DNA of 64,000 nt from Tenacibaculum sp. MAR_2010_89 (lineage in GTDB: Bacteria; Bacteroidota; Bacteroidia; Flavobacteriales; Flavobacteriaceae), in NCBI RefSeq assembly GCF_900105985.1, contig NZ_FNUB01000005.1, forward strand, positions 806,001 through 870,000. Direction: 5' to 3'. This document shows, piece by piece, positions 33,210-42,128 of this stretch. The stretch's first letter is position 1. Each line of letters opens with the position of its first letter. A program made the translations under genes and the position numbers. Below the pieces are notes generated by a model, which was not told where the DNA came from, searched no databases, and saw only the letters and a program-made list of their open reading frames with translations.

Positions 33210-35714
33210 CTATAAGCCTGGTTTAATTCCTATTCGTATTGCAAATTTTGGAGTTGGACTTACTACTGAGCCTGCTGGAGGGGTGTAGTTACTTCTCCAA
33301 ATAGCGTCAATACGTAAAAAACGTAAGTTTCCGTAGCCTATGTTTTCTACTCCAACACTATATTCATAATACATTTTATTTGGTGTGTTGTAATTTATGT
33401 TTGACTTATTAATAGCTATATTGTTATTTGAAATTGTACCATAAGCTGCTCTGAAAGTTACTAAACTACGTAGCTTTAGTTTTTTTAATAGAGGTATTTT
33501 ATTTAAAATAAATCCATTAAAGTGATGCTCTAAATGTGTAGCTGCGTAGGTGTCAGTAACAAAATCATAATAATTTAATAAAGAAAAAGTGTTCTTAACT
33601 AAAGAAAGTGATTGGTTAGCTGGTACTGGGTTTAGTAGTCCAATTGGTACAGTTCCAAAAGTTTTACCACCTTCAATCGTTGCGTCTAGTAAACCAAATT
33701 TTCCTAAAAGAATAGGTTGCGTATATTTAAATTGAATTTTATCATAACTATGAGTTCCATTAAAAGGCCCTTTATATCCTTTTCTGTAGTTTAATACTAG
33801 AGTAGGGAATATATTTCTTCCAAAACGCCTTTCAACCCCCAATCCATAAACAAAACGTCCAGGAGTATAAGAAACATAAATGTCAGAAGCAACGTCTGTT
33901 ATTTGTGAGCGTAAATTCCCTTTTTCATCAAGGTAATTCATTGAAAAATCTTTCTGTGAAGCAGTTCCAATTCTAGCATGTGATAGGTTAAAGCCTACAT
34001 GCAGATTCATTTTTATCTGGTAATCAAAATTTGCAGCTACCTTTTTGACTCTTGAAAGGAAAAAATTGTCTCCTCTATTAAGTATAGCAGTGGTACCAAA
34101 ACTTCTTCCTAATAATTGAGTAGTATTTAATAGCACACTACCTAGTTGTTCAATATCATCTTGATAGGCTAATCCTACAGCTATTCTTGGTTTGTATGAT
34201 AGTAGGTATCTAGCTTCAGCTCCGTACTTAACTTTTTTGTCTTTAAATCCGTATGCAATGTGCCCACCTAACCTAAAACGATCATCTTTTGTTTTAAAAG
34301 TTCTAAATCCTATTTTTGTTCTAAATCCTTCTACTTGATTACTTGCAAAAGCTGTCCAAAATGGGCCGAATTGAATCCCTAAATTAGTGTTTATATATCC
34401 ACTAGCTACTGTATTTATTAATCCTGTAATGTTTTTTATTTCTTTCTTTTGTTTTACAGAATTAATTAATTTATAGGTTGATTTATTTTCCTCATCAGTA
34501 ACTCCTTTCCAGTATTCTTGCTTTTTTGTATACTGATCTGGTCGTATTTTAATGTTTTTTTGAGTATAGAAAATAGAAGGCTTTGGTTTGTTAAGAATGT
34601 AGTTTTTGAATAAAATAGTTTTCTTTATTGTTAACCCTTTATTACTTTCATTCTTGTCGAGAAAAGTAAAATCACCATCATAAGCATTTTTTGTAGAAAG
34701 ATATATGCTATCATTTTTAACTTCGTATTCTTTTTCAAAACTCAATCCCCTCACAAAGTTTAAATTAATACTTTTGTGAACTTTCATTTTTATTTTTTTT
34801 ACTGAATAGTTTTTATCAGCAATCCAAACATTTCCTTGAAAAGCTAAATCACCATTTCTTCTAGGGAAAAAATAGATGTTATATAGCTTCTTTTTATTTT
34901 TTACAATACTATCATATAAAACATAATCATAAGTAGCAAAACCGTCTGAAGATAGGGGGCTAACAAATGACTTCTGTAATAGTGTAATGTTATTTTTAAA
35001 TACATCAATGTTTTGAAAAGTATTTGACATTCTATCAAAAACAAAACCTTGAGCACCTAATCCTTCTTCTTTTTCAGCTTCGATATCGGTTCTAATATTG
35101 TTCTCTTTATTATTACCATATACATTGGCAACTTGCTCTCTTAAATATACAGGGATATAGTAATTAATACCGTCGTTGTCATATTTAATTTCAGAAATTG
35201 CTTTTTCGTAATCTTGTTTAAAAATTCTTTTAATGAATACTGTATCTAAATTATTAAGCCCAATTTCAATACTGGTATGTTTTTTAAATTGATAATTATC
35301 AACTAAGTTTAGGCCTAGTTTACGTTTACGCTTCCATACTTCTTTTAAAATTCTATAAGCAGGGTTTTCTTTTTTCTTTAGCCTTTTTTTAGGTTTAGTT
35401 ACAACAATAACTTCTTCAAGTTCATTTGAAAGTTCTTTTAAAACAACATTAAGATATTTTGTTTTTTGATTAACTTTTAAAACTTGAGTTTTATATCCTA
35501 TAAAAGATATTTCTAAAGTTCCTCTGTATTTTTTTGTTTTTAAAAAAAACTTACCATCATCACTAGTAGTAGTTCCATAAGTTGTGTTTTGTAAAAAAAC
35601 ATTAACAAATGGTAATGGATTATTAAATTCATCAACTACTTTCCCTTTTAAAGTTATTTGTGCACTAACTGAGGTAGTTATGAATATAAGTAAGTAAAAC
35701 AGCCGAATTTTCAT
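33210..35714 (-). CDS. DUF5686 outer-membrane protein with carboxypeptidase-like regulatory domain
   Basis: 834 residues. Signal peptide at 1-18. Residues 20-95 are a CarboxypepD_reg-like beta domain (GKVVDEFNNPLPFVNVFLQN, ISFIGYKTQVL), the usual plug-preceding domain of Bacteroidota outer-membrane proteins. The remainder is DUF5686, predicted to end in a beta-barrel (many alternating aromatic strands, last residues IRIGIKPGL). Function unknown; envelope assembly or transport is suggested by family architecture. Confidence 0.88.
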   Translation of the reverse strand: MKIRLFYLLIFITTSVSAQITLKGKVVDEFNNPLPFVNVFLQNTTYGTTTSDDGKFFLKTKKYRGTLEISFIGYKTQVLKVNQKTKYLNVVLKELSNELEEVIVVTKPKKRLKKKENPAYRILKEVWKRKRKLGLNLVDNYQFKKHTSIEIGLNNLDTVFIKRIFKQDYEKAISEIKYDNDGINYYIPVYLREQVANVYGNNKENNIRTDIEAEKEEGLGAQGFVFDRMSNTFQNIDVFKNNITLLQKSFVSPLSSDGFATYDYVLYDSIVKNKKKLYNIYFFPRRNGDLAFQGNVWIADKNYSVKKIKMKVHKSINLNFVRGLSFEKEYEVKNDSIYLSTKNAYDGDFTFLDKNESNKGLTIKKTILFKNYILNKPKPSIFYTQKNIKIRPDQYTKKQEYWKGVTDEENKSTYKLINSVKQKKEIKNITGLINTVASGYINTNLGIQFGPFWTAFASNQVEGFRTKIGFRTFKTKDDRFRLGGHIAYGFKDKKVKYGAEARYLLSYKPRIAVGLAYQDDIEQLGSVLLNTTQLLGRSFGTTAILNRGDNFFLSRVKKVAANFDYQIKMNLHVGFNLSHARIGTASQKDFSMNYLDEKGNLRSQITDVASDIYVSYTPGRFVYGLGVERRFGRNIFPTLVLNYRKGYKGPFNGTHSYDKIQFKYTQPILLGKFGLLDATIEGGKTFGTVPIGLLNPVPANQSLSLVKNTFSLLNYYDFVTDTYAATHLEHHFNGFILNKIPLLKKLKLRSLVTFRAAYGTISNNNIAINKSNINYNTPNKMYYEYSVGVENIGYGNLRFLRIDAIWRSNYTPPAGSVVSPTPKFAIRIGIKPGL

Positions 35715-35791
35715 TATTTTCTTTTACTGCAAAATCCTTTTGATATAAAAAATCAAAAGGATTTTGGATTATTTTTTCAATTTCAATTTGT

Positions 35792-36772
35792 TTATTTGAT
35801 GTATAAAACTTCTTTTACAGCAGTAACAACATCATTTGCGTTTGGTAACCATTTTTCTAATAAAACTGGTGAATACGGAGCAGGAGTATCAGCTGTCGTA
35901 ATTCTTTTTATAGGTGCATCTAGATAATCAAAAGCTTCATCTTGAACTCTAAAAGTTATTTCTGAAGAAACACTTCCAAATGGCCAAGCTTCTTCTAGAA
36001 CTACAAGTCTGTTTGTTTTCTTTACAGATTCTAAAATTGCATTATGATCCATAGGACGAACAGTTCGTAAATCGATAATTTCGATAGAAATACCTTCTTT
36101 AGCAAGTTCGTCAGCAGCTTTATAAGCTTCTTTAATTATTTTACCAAAAGAAACTACAGTAACATCAGTACCTTCTCTTTTAATATCTGCTACACCAATA
36201 GGTATTATGTATTCCCCTTCTGGAATTTCCATTTTATCACCATACATTTGTTCAGACTCCATGAAAATAACTGGATCATCATCACGAATTGCTGCTTTTA
36301 GTAAGCCTTTTGCATCGTATGGGTTTGAAGGAACGATAACTTTTAACCCAGGACAGTTAGCAAACCAGCTTTCAAAAGCTTGTGAATGAGTTGCAGCCAA
36401 TTGACCAGCAGAAGCAGTTGGTCCTCTAAATACTATAGGACAATTGAATTGTCCTCCACTCATTTGTCTAATTTTAGCCGCGTTATTTATAATTTGATCA
36501 ATTCCTACTAATGAGAAATTGAAAGTCATATATTCAACAATAGGGCGGTTTCCATTCATTGCTGAACCAACAGCAATTCCACCAAAACCTAATTCAGCAA
36601 TAGGAGCATCAATTACACGTTTAGCACCAAATTCATCTAGCATCCCTTTACTAGCTTTATATGCACCATTGTACTCAGCAACTTCTTCACCTATTAAGTA
36701 AATGCTTTCATCTCTGCGCATTTCCTCACTCATTGCTTCGCAAACGGCCTCTCTAAATTGTACTGTTTTCAT
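35792..36772 (-). CDS. Pyruvate dehydrogenase E1 component subunit beta
   Basis: 326 residues, the standard length for the alpha-ketoacid dehydrogenase E1-beta subunit. Transketolase pyrimidine-binding region with LIGEEVAEYNGAYK and the C-terminal domain with SFGKIIKEAYKAADEL and LEEAWPFGSVSSEI. It decarboxylates pyruvate (or a branched 2-oxoacid) with the alpha subunit, which is not adjacent. The pyruvate assignment is by similarity to flavobacterial PdhB. Confidence 0.9.
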   Translation of the reverse strand: MKTVQFREAVCEAMSEEMRRDESIYLIGEEVAEYNGAYKASKGMLDEFGAKRVIDAPIAELGFGGIAVGSAMNGNRPIVEYMTFNFSLVGIDQIINNAAKIRQMSGGQFNCPIVFRGPTASAGQLAATHSQAFESWFANCPGLKVIVPSNPYDAKGLLKAAIRDDDPVIFMESEQMYGDKMEIPEGEYIIPIGVADIKREGTDVTVVSFGKIIKEAYKAADELAKEGISIEIIDLRTVRPMDHNAILESVKKTNRLVVLEEAWPFGSVSSEITFRVQDEAFDYLDAPIKRITTADTPAPYSPVLLEKWLPNANDVVTAVKEVLYIK

Positions 36773-36803
36773 ACGTTTTATAAGTAGTTGTTTATCAAGA
36801 GTG

Positions 36804-36811
36804 CAAAAGTA
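36804..36811 (-). promoter_or_regulatory. -7 promoter box for the E1-beta gene
   Basis: TACTTTTG on the minus strand, 32 bp before the start codon; the same octamer as at ppa. Confidence 0.55.
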
Positions 36812-36835
36812 GTAAAAATAGATGTAATGTAAAGG

Positions 36836-37642
36836 TTAGAATTTTCTTAAAATCCAAATATCTTGTGTAGGTTTATTATTAATAATCCCTCTTTCAATAT
36901 GCTTAAGTACTTTAAAGTTATTTGAGGTGCATAAATTATTAAAGAAAATAGGAGGGTGGTAAGTAGCAAAAAGTCTATTACCTTCTACTTTATATGAATG
37001 TTCAATTAGTTTTCCCTGATTAAAATTTATAGTCTCTTTCTTAGAAAGTTTGTTTTTATATGCATTTCCATGAGTTGTTATGAATAAAATAGCTCCTTTT
37101 TTTGAAACTCTATTTAATTCTTTTATCCATAAATGATGTTTTTCCTCTGATAGATGCGTGAAAATTGAAATGCTATAAATGAAATCAAAAAAGTTAGCTT
37201 GAAAATTTAAAGGAGGGGTTAAGTTGTTTTTAATAACATTTATATTCGATAAATTTTTTGAACACCATTTTATGTATTTTGAATTATAGTCAGAACCCCA
37301 AAAAATAGATTTTTTAATAAATTTAGGCATATGCCTTAATATTCTTCCAGTTCCGCAGCCCCAGTCTAAAACTTTAATGTTTGTTGGTTTTATGAATTCT
37401 TTAATGTGTTCAACAATCCATTCGGCTGTGTCTTCTCCACCAAAATATATTTTATGATAGTCTAAGCCAAAGGTTTCATACAAATAAAAATCAGGAGGTA
37501 TTTTTACAAAAGGGTTTTCATTCAAAAAGATAGTATTCTTTTTTTTATTCTTGAATTTTTGATAAAAAAAATTCCCATGCTCAAAAAGAGGTAGTAGACC
37601 AATTAGTTTCACAGTTTTTTTAATTTTTCTCTTCATATTCAA
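36836..37642 (-). CDS. Class I SAM-dependent methyltransferase
   Basis: 268 residues. Rossmann motif I VLDWGCGTGRILRHM, acidic loop GSDYN, and post-motif FDFIYSISIFTHLSEEKH. The N-terminal ~75 residues are basic and aromatic, with no signal. The substrate is not predictable. The architecture resembles methyltransferases from polysaccharide or small-molecule loci, but no such genes are adjacent. Confidence 0.85.
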   Translation of the reverse strand: MNMKRKIKKTVKLIGLLPLFEHGNFFYQKFKNKKKNTIFLNENPFVKIPPDFYLYETFGLDYHKIYFGGEDTAEWIVEHIKEFIKPTNIKVLDWGCGTGRILRHMPKFIKKSIFWGSDYNSKYIKWCSKNLSNINVIKNNLTPPLNFQANFFDFIYSISIFTHLSEEKHHLWIKELNRVSKKGAILFITTHGNAYKNKLSKKETINFNQGKLIEHSYKVEGNRLFATYHPPIFFNNLCTSNNFKVLKHIERGIINNKPTQDIWILRKF

Positions 37643-37674
37643 TGAGTAAGGTTTTTTAGCGAAATGATTAATTG

Positions 37675-37682
37675 CAAAAATA
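37675..37682 (-). promoter_or_regulatory. -7 promoter box for the methyltransferase gene
   Basis: TATTTTTG on the minus strand matches TAnnTTTG, 33 bp before the start codon. Confidence 0.45.
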
Positions 37683-37699
37683 AAAAGGAAAAAATAATT

Positions 37700-37717
37700 T
37701 ACTATGCACGCATAGTA
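37700..37717. promoter_or_regulatory. Operator-like palindrome upstream of etfBA
   Basis: TACTATGC/GCATAGTA: 8-base perfect arms around AC. It lies 17 bp upstream of a near-consensus -7 box (TAACTTCG at 37735-37742), where a repressor would cover the -33 region of the etf promoter. Length and symmetry fit a TetR- or MarR-type dimer. Confidence 0.55.
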
Positions 37718-37778
37718 TTTTTAAAAAAAATGCGTAACTTCGTCGTTCAAAAAATAAGTTTCTTTAAAACAGCAATAT

Positions 37779-38519
37779 ATGAAAATATTAGTATGTATCA
37801 GTCACGTACCTGATACCACTTCAAAAATTAACTTTACAGATAGCGATACAAAGTTTGATACGAATGGAGTACAGTTTGTTATAAATCCATATGATGAGTT
37901 TAGTTTAACTAGAGCTATGTGGTTTAAAGAAAAGCAAGGTGCTTCGGTAACTGTAGTTAACGTTGGAGGAGCTTCAACTGAACCAACTTTGAGGAAAGCT
38001 TTGGCTATAGGAGCTGATGAGGCTATAAGAGTTAATGTTGAGCCAACTGATGGTTTAATGGTAGCGAAAGAATTAGCTGAGATAGTAAAAGAAGGTGGAT
38101 ACGATTTAGTATTAGCAGGGAAAGAATCTGCTGACTATAATGGGCAAATGGTTCCAGGAATGTTAGCTTCTTTAGTAGATTTCAATTTTGTTAATGGTTG
38201 TGTTGGGATGGAAGTAGAAGGAACTAATGTAACTTTAGATAGAGAAATAGATGGAGGAGAAGAAAAAGTTTCATCTGTTTTACCTATGGTAGTTGCTGGG
38301 CAAAAAGGGATCGTAGAAGAAAAAGATTTACGTATACCTAACATGAGAGGTATTATGATGGCTCGTAAAAAACCATTAAAGGTTGTTGAAGGAAGTGGAG
38401 CTGCTGCATCATCTGTAACAAAAACCTTTGAAAAACCAGTAGCAAAAGGAGCTGTTAAGTTAGTGGATAATGTTGATGATTTAATCAACTTATTACATAA
38501 CGAAGCAAAAGCAATTTAA
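37779..38519 (+). CDS. etfB: Electron transfer flavoprotein subunit beta
   Basis: 246 residues. N-terminal MKILVCISHVPDT, AMP/FAD-domain region LVLAGKESADYNGQMVPGMLA and the recognition-loop region AARKKPLKV-like. With EtfA it accepts electrons from acyl-CoA dehydrogenases and hands them to ETF:quinone oxidoreductase. 64 bp upstream of etfA, same transcript. A palindromic operator lies in its promoter. Confidence 0.96.
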   Translation: MKILVCISHVPDTTSKINFTDSDTKFDTNGVQFVINPYDEFSLTRAMWFKEKQGASVTVVNVGGASTEPTLRKALAIGADEAIRVNVEPTDGLMVAKELAEIVKEGGYDLVLAGKESADYNGQMVPGMLASLVDFNFVNGCVGMEVEGTNVTLDREIDGGEEKVSSVLPMVVAGQKGIVEEKDLRIPNMRGIMMARKKPLKVVEGSGAAASSVTKTFEKPVAKGAVKLVDNVDDLINLLHNEAKAI

Positions 38520-38583
38520 AAATAAAATATAAAATTTTGCGGGTGATATTAAAATCACTTAGCAACCTAAAAATATAAAAAAT

Positions 38584-39537
38584 ATGTCTGTATTAGTTTT
38601 TGCCGATTCAACGGAAGGAAAATTCAAAAAAACAGCTTTTGAAGTTGTTTCATACGGAAAAAAAGTTGCTGAACAGTTAGGAACTAGTTTGGTAACGTTA
38701 ACAATAAATGGTGGTGATGCTTCAGAACTGAATACTTATGGAGCAGAAAATGTTGTAGAAGTGAAAAATGAATTATCAACGTTTAACGCTAAATCATATG
38801 CTTCAATTATAAAGCAAGTAGCCGAAGCAAAGGAGGCTAGTGTTGTTGTTATTGATTCAAGTGTTGATGGTTTAACTGTGGCTCCTTTAGTAGCAGTTTC
38901 TTTAGAAGCTGGGTACGCTTCAAATGTAGTAGCATTACCAAGCGATACTGCTCCTTTTGTAGTTAAACGTAAAGCTTTTTCGAATAAAGGATTTAATAAT
39001 ACTGAAATTTCTACTGATAGAAAGGTAATAGGTGTAGCAAAGAATTCATATGGTGCACATGAAAATCAAGCTTCAGGTGCTGTTGAAGGATTTGAAGCAG
39101 TATTACCAGAATTAAATGTAAAGTCTGAAGCGATAAATAAGGCATCAGGTAAAGTTACAATTGCAGATGCAGATGTTGTTGTATCAGCAGGTAGAGGTTT
39201 AAAAGGCCCTGAAAACTGGGGGATGGTAGAAGAGTTAGCTGAAGTTCTTGGAGCTGCAACTGCTTGTTCAAAGCCAGTATCTGATTTAGGTTGGAGACCA
39301 CATAGTGAGCATGTTGGACAAACAGGTAAGCCAGTTGCATCTAATTTATATATCGCAATAGGTATTTCTGGAGCTATTCAACATTTAGCAGGTGTAAATG
39401 CATCAAAGGTAAAAGTAGTTGTTAATAATGATCCTGAAGCACCATTTTTTAAGGCTGCTGACTATGGTATTGTTGGAGATGCCTTTGAAGTTATTCCTCA
39501 ATTAATAGAAAAATTAAAAGTATTTAAACAAGCATAA
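38584..39537 (+). CDS. etfA: Electron transfer flavoprotein subunit alpha
   Basis: 317 residues. C-terminal FAD-binding domain with VVSAGRGLKGPENWGM, GWRPHSEHVGQTGKPV and LYIAIGISGAIQHLAGV, all typical of EtfA. Partner of EtfB in the preceding gene. Followed by a long hairpin terminator. Confidence 0.96.
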   Translation: MSVLVFADSTEGKFKKTAFEVVSYGKKVAEQLGTSLVTLTINGGDASELNTYGAENVVEVKNELSTFNAKSYASIIKQVAEAKEASVVVIDSSVDGLTVAPLVAVSLEAGYASNVVALPSDTAPFVVKRKAFSNKGFNNTEISTDRKVIGVAKNSYGAHENQASGAVEGFEAVLPELNVKSEAINKASGKVTIADADVVVSAGRGLKGPENWGMVEELAEVLGAATACSKPVSDLGWRPHSEHVGQTGKPVASNLYIAIGISGAIQHLAGVNASKVKVVVNNDPEAPFFKAADYGIVGDAFEVIPQLIEKLKVFKQA

Positions 39538-39608
39538 TTAATGAGTTAATTTTTCTTTTAAAAGAAAATAGAAAAGAACTCATAATTTTTAGTAAATTGT
39601 GCTCGCAT

Positions 39609-39660
39609 AAAAAAGGCTGTCTAAAACTTAAAAATAAGCCTAAGTTAGACAGCCTTTTTC
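39609..39660 (+). terminator. Terminator of etfBA
   Basis: AAAAAGGCTGTCTAA/TTAGACAGCCTTTTT, 15-bp stem with a 20-base loop. Confidence 0.8.
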
Positions 39661-39679
39661 TTTTTTATGATGATGATAC

Positions 39680-40285
39680 ATGAGTTTAATAAAACTAACT
39701 ATTAAAGGAATTTCATATAGTCAAACACAAAGTGGAGCCTACGCTTTGGTGTTGAGTGAAATAGAAGGAACAAGAACGTTGCCTATTATAATTGGAGCTT
39801 TTGAAGCTCAGTCTATTGCTATAGCTTTAGAGAAAGAAATTAGACCCCCAAGGCCACTAACTCATGATTTGTTCAAAACATTTGCTGATCGTTTTTCTAT
39901 AAATATAAAACAAGTAATTATTCATAAGCTGGTTGATGGTGTTTTCTTTTCAAGTTTACTTTCTGAAAGAGATGGTGTTGAGGAGGTTATTGATACCAGA
40001 ACATCTGATGCAATTGCATTAGCAGTTCGTTTTCAAGCGCCTATTTATACTTATGAAAATATTTTAGATAAAGCAGGGATATATTTGAAATTAGACGAAG
40101 AGTTTTCTGAAGAAGAAGGTTTGGATGAAGATGAATTTGAGTTAACTTTTGAAGAAGAAGTTGAGGAAGATGCGTATAGCCAAATGTCTTTGTCAGAATT
40201 ACATGATGAGCTAAATGAAGCTGTTTCAAATGAAGATTATGAAGTAGCAGCTAAAATTCGAGATGAAATTAGCAAACGATCTTAA
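39680..40285 (+). CDS. Bifunctional nuclease (DUF151) with C-terminal UVR motif
   Basis: 201 residues. Residues 1-130 are the BFN domain (LPIIIGAFEAQSIAIALE, DGVFFSSL, DTRTSDAIALAVRFQAPIY). An acidic linker follows at 135-160, and residues 162-201 are a UVR/UvrB-C interaction motif (LHDELNEAVSNEDYEVAAKIRDEI). The family cleaves RNA/DNA in vitro in some members. The pairing with a UVR helix pair is usual in Bacteroidota. 20 bp upstream of the nucleoside transporter. Confidence 0.9.
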   Translation: MSLIKLTIKGISYSQTQSGAYALVLSEIEGTRTLPIIIGAFEAQSIAIALEKEIRPPRPLTHDLFKTFADRFSINIKQVIIHKLVDGVFFSSLLSERDGVEEVIDTRTSDAIALAVRFQAPIYTYENILDKAGIYLKLDEEFSEEEGLDEDEFELTFEEEVEEDAYSQMSLSELHDELNEAVSNEDYEVAAKIRDEISKRS

Positions 40286-40305
40286 AAATATTTAAAACTA
40301 CAAAA

Positions 40306-42024
40306 ATGAAGAAGTTATTTACACTTTTGATGCTTTGCGTTTCAATAGTAACGTTTAGCCAAAGTATTGAAAAAAAGTGGAATTTTTCATCTATAACAAC
40401 AACTGAAGGAAAAGAAGTTGTTTCTATAAATCAAAATGATGTTTTCGAATTATCTAAAGGAGAGTTTTGTTATTCTTTAGAGGCGAAAGATGATTTAAAA
40501 TCGTCTGGAAGCTATATACATCAAAATAATCTATTAATTTTTAATTACAAACAACCTAAAGATACCGTTAGGTACTATAATATTACTGAGTTAACTGATA
40601 AAGTATTAACATTATCAGAGAATAATATACTATACAAGTTCTCTTCTAGTGAAAGTGTAGCGCCAATTGTAGCGGAAAAATCTGAAATAAAAGAAATGAA
40701 TTCTGGAATAGTTTCTAGTCAAGGATTTACAATGCAAAGTTTGTGGAGAGGTGTTTTAGGAATGGTCTCGTTATTAGTTATCGCATTTTTATTTAGTTCA
40801 AATAGAAGGGGGATAGATTGGAAAACTGTAGGTTTAGGATTGGCTTTTCAGTTGTTGATAGCTATTGGTGTTTTAAAAGTTCCGTTTGTTCAAAAAGCTT
40901 TCGAATGGGTTGGAGGTTTATTTGTAAGCGTGCTCGATTTTACAAGAGCAGGAAGTGAATTTTTGTTTAGTGGATTAGTAGCTGATATGGATTCTTTTGG
41001 ATTTATTTTTGCTTTTCAAGTACTACCTACTATTATATTCTTTTCGGCGTTAACTTCCTTATTGTTTTATTTAGGTTTAATTCAAAAAGTTGTAAAAGTT
41101 TTAGCTTGGTTATTAAGTAAAGTTTTAAAGATATCAGGAGCAGAGAGTTTATCTGTAGCGGGTAATATCTTTTTAGGGCAAACAGAAGCTCCATTGTTAA
41201 TAAAGGCATATTTAGAAAAGATGAATAAATCTGAAATGCTTTTAGTAATGATAGGAGGAATGGCAACAGTTGCTGGAGCAGTTTTAGCTGCTTATATTGG
41301 TTTCTTAGGTGGAGATGATGAAGTGTTGAGATTGTTATATGCTAAGCATTTATTAGCTGCATCTGTTATGGCAGCGCCTGGTGCAATTATAATTTCTAAA
41401 ATATTATACCCTCAAACTGAAAAAGTAAATACAGATGTGAAAGTTTCTTCAGAAAAAATAGGTTCTAATATTTTAGATGCTATAGCTAATGGAACTACTG
41501 AGGGGTTACAGTTAGCAATGAATGTGGCAGCTATGTTGTTAGTTTTTATCGCTTTTATTGCAATGATAAATGGAGTTTTAGGTTGGGTTGGAGATATTAC
41601 TTCAATTAATACATGGATGATTGAAAATACATCTTATTCTAAACTTTCATTAGAGGCAATTTTGGGGTATCTTTTTGCGCCATTAATGTGGTTAATAGGG
41701 GTTGCTAGTGAAGATATGGCTTTAATGGGTCAATTGTTAGGTATAAAATTAGCAGCAAGTGAGTTTGTAGGGTATATTCAATTAGCTGAACTTAAAGATG
41801 TTGCTAGTGCTACTCATTTAACTTATAATAAGTCAATTATAATGGCAACATATATGTTGTGCGGATTTGCAAATTTCGCTTCTATTGGAATTCAAATAGG
41901 AGGTATAGGTTCATTAGCTCCGGGACAGCGTAAAACATTATCTGAATTTGGAATGAAAGCTTTAATTGGAGGTACTATTGCATCTTTAATGTCTGCAACT
42001 ATTGCTGGGATGATTATAGGTTAA
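40306..42024 (+). CDS. NupC-type nucleoside transporter with extra N-terminal domain
   Basis: 572 residues. Signal peptide at 1-19, then about 110 residues resembling a lipocalin-like beta domain (KKWNFSSITTTEGKEV), and from about residue 145 a concentrative nucleoside transporter with its FLGQTEAPLL motif and C-terminal GFANFASIGIQIGGIG. It should import nucleosides with a cation. The additional exported N-terminal domain is typical of flavobacterial homologues, with unknown role. Confidence 0.9.
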   Translation: MKKLFTLLMLCVSIVTFSQSIEKKWNFSSITTTEGKEVVSINQNDVFELSKGEFCYSLEAKDDLKSSGSYIHQNNLLIFNYKQPKDTVRYYNITELTDKVLTLSENNILYKFSSSESVAPIVAEKSEIKEMNSGIVSSQGFTMQSLWRGVLGMVSLLVIAFLFSSNRRGIDWKTVGLGLAFQLLIAIGVLKVPFVQKAFEWVGGLFVSVLDFTRAGSEFLFSGLVADMDSFGFIFAFQVLPTIIFFSALTSLLFYLGLIQKVVKVLAWLLSKVLKISGAESLSVAGNIFLGQTEAPLLIKAYLEKMNKSEMLLVMIGGMATVAGAVLAAYIGFLGGDDEVLRLLYAKHLLAASVMAAPGAIIISKILYPQTEKVNTDVKVSSEKIGSNILDAIANGTTEGLQLAMNVAAMLLVFIAFIAMINGVLGWVGDITSINTWMIENTSYSKLSLEAILGYLFAPLMWLIGVASEDMALMGQLLGIKLAASEFVGYIQLAELKDVASATHLTYNKSIIMATYMLCGFANFASIGIQIGGIGSLAPGQRKTLSEFGMKALIGGTIASLMSATIAGMIIG

Positions 42025-42047
42025 TAAAAAAATAAAAAAAAATAAAA

Positions 42048-42077
42048 AAAACACCAACTGTACAGTTGGTGTTTTTT
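42048..42077 (+). terminator. Terminator after the nucleoside transporter
   Basis: AACACCAACTG/CAGTTGGTGTT with a TA loop and long T run. Confidence 0.85.
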
Positions 42078-42128
42078 TTATGTAAAATTTGGTATGAATA
42101 TTGTCAATAAAGTGTACAAAAAACTATT

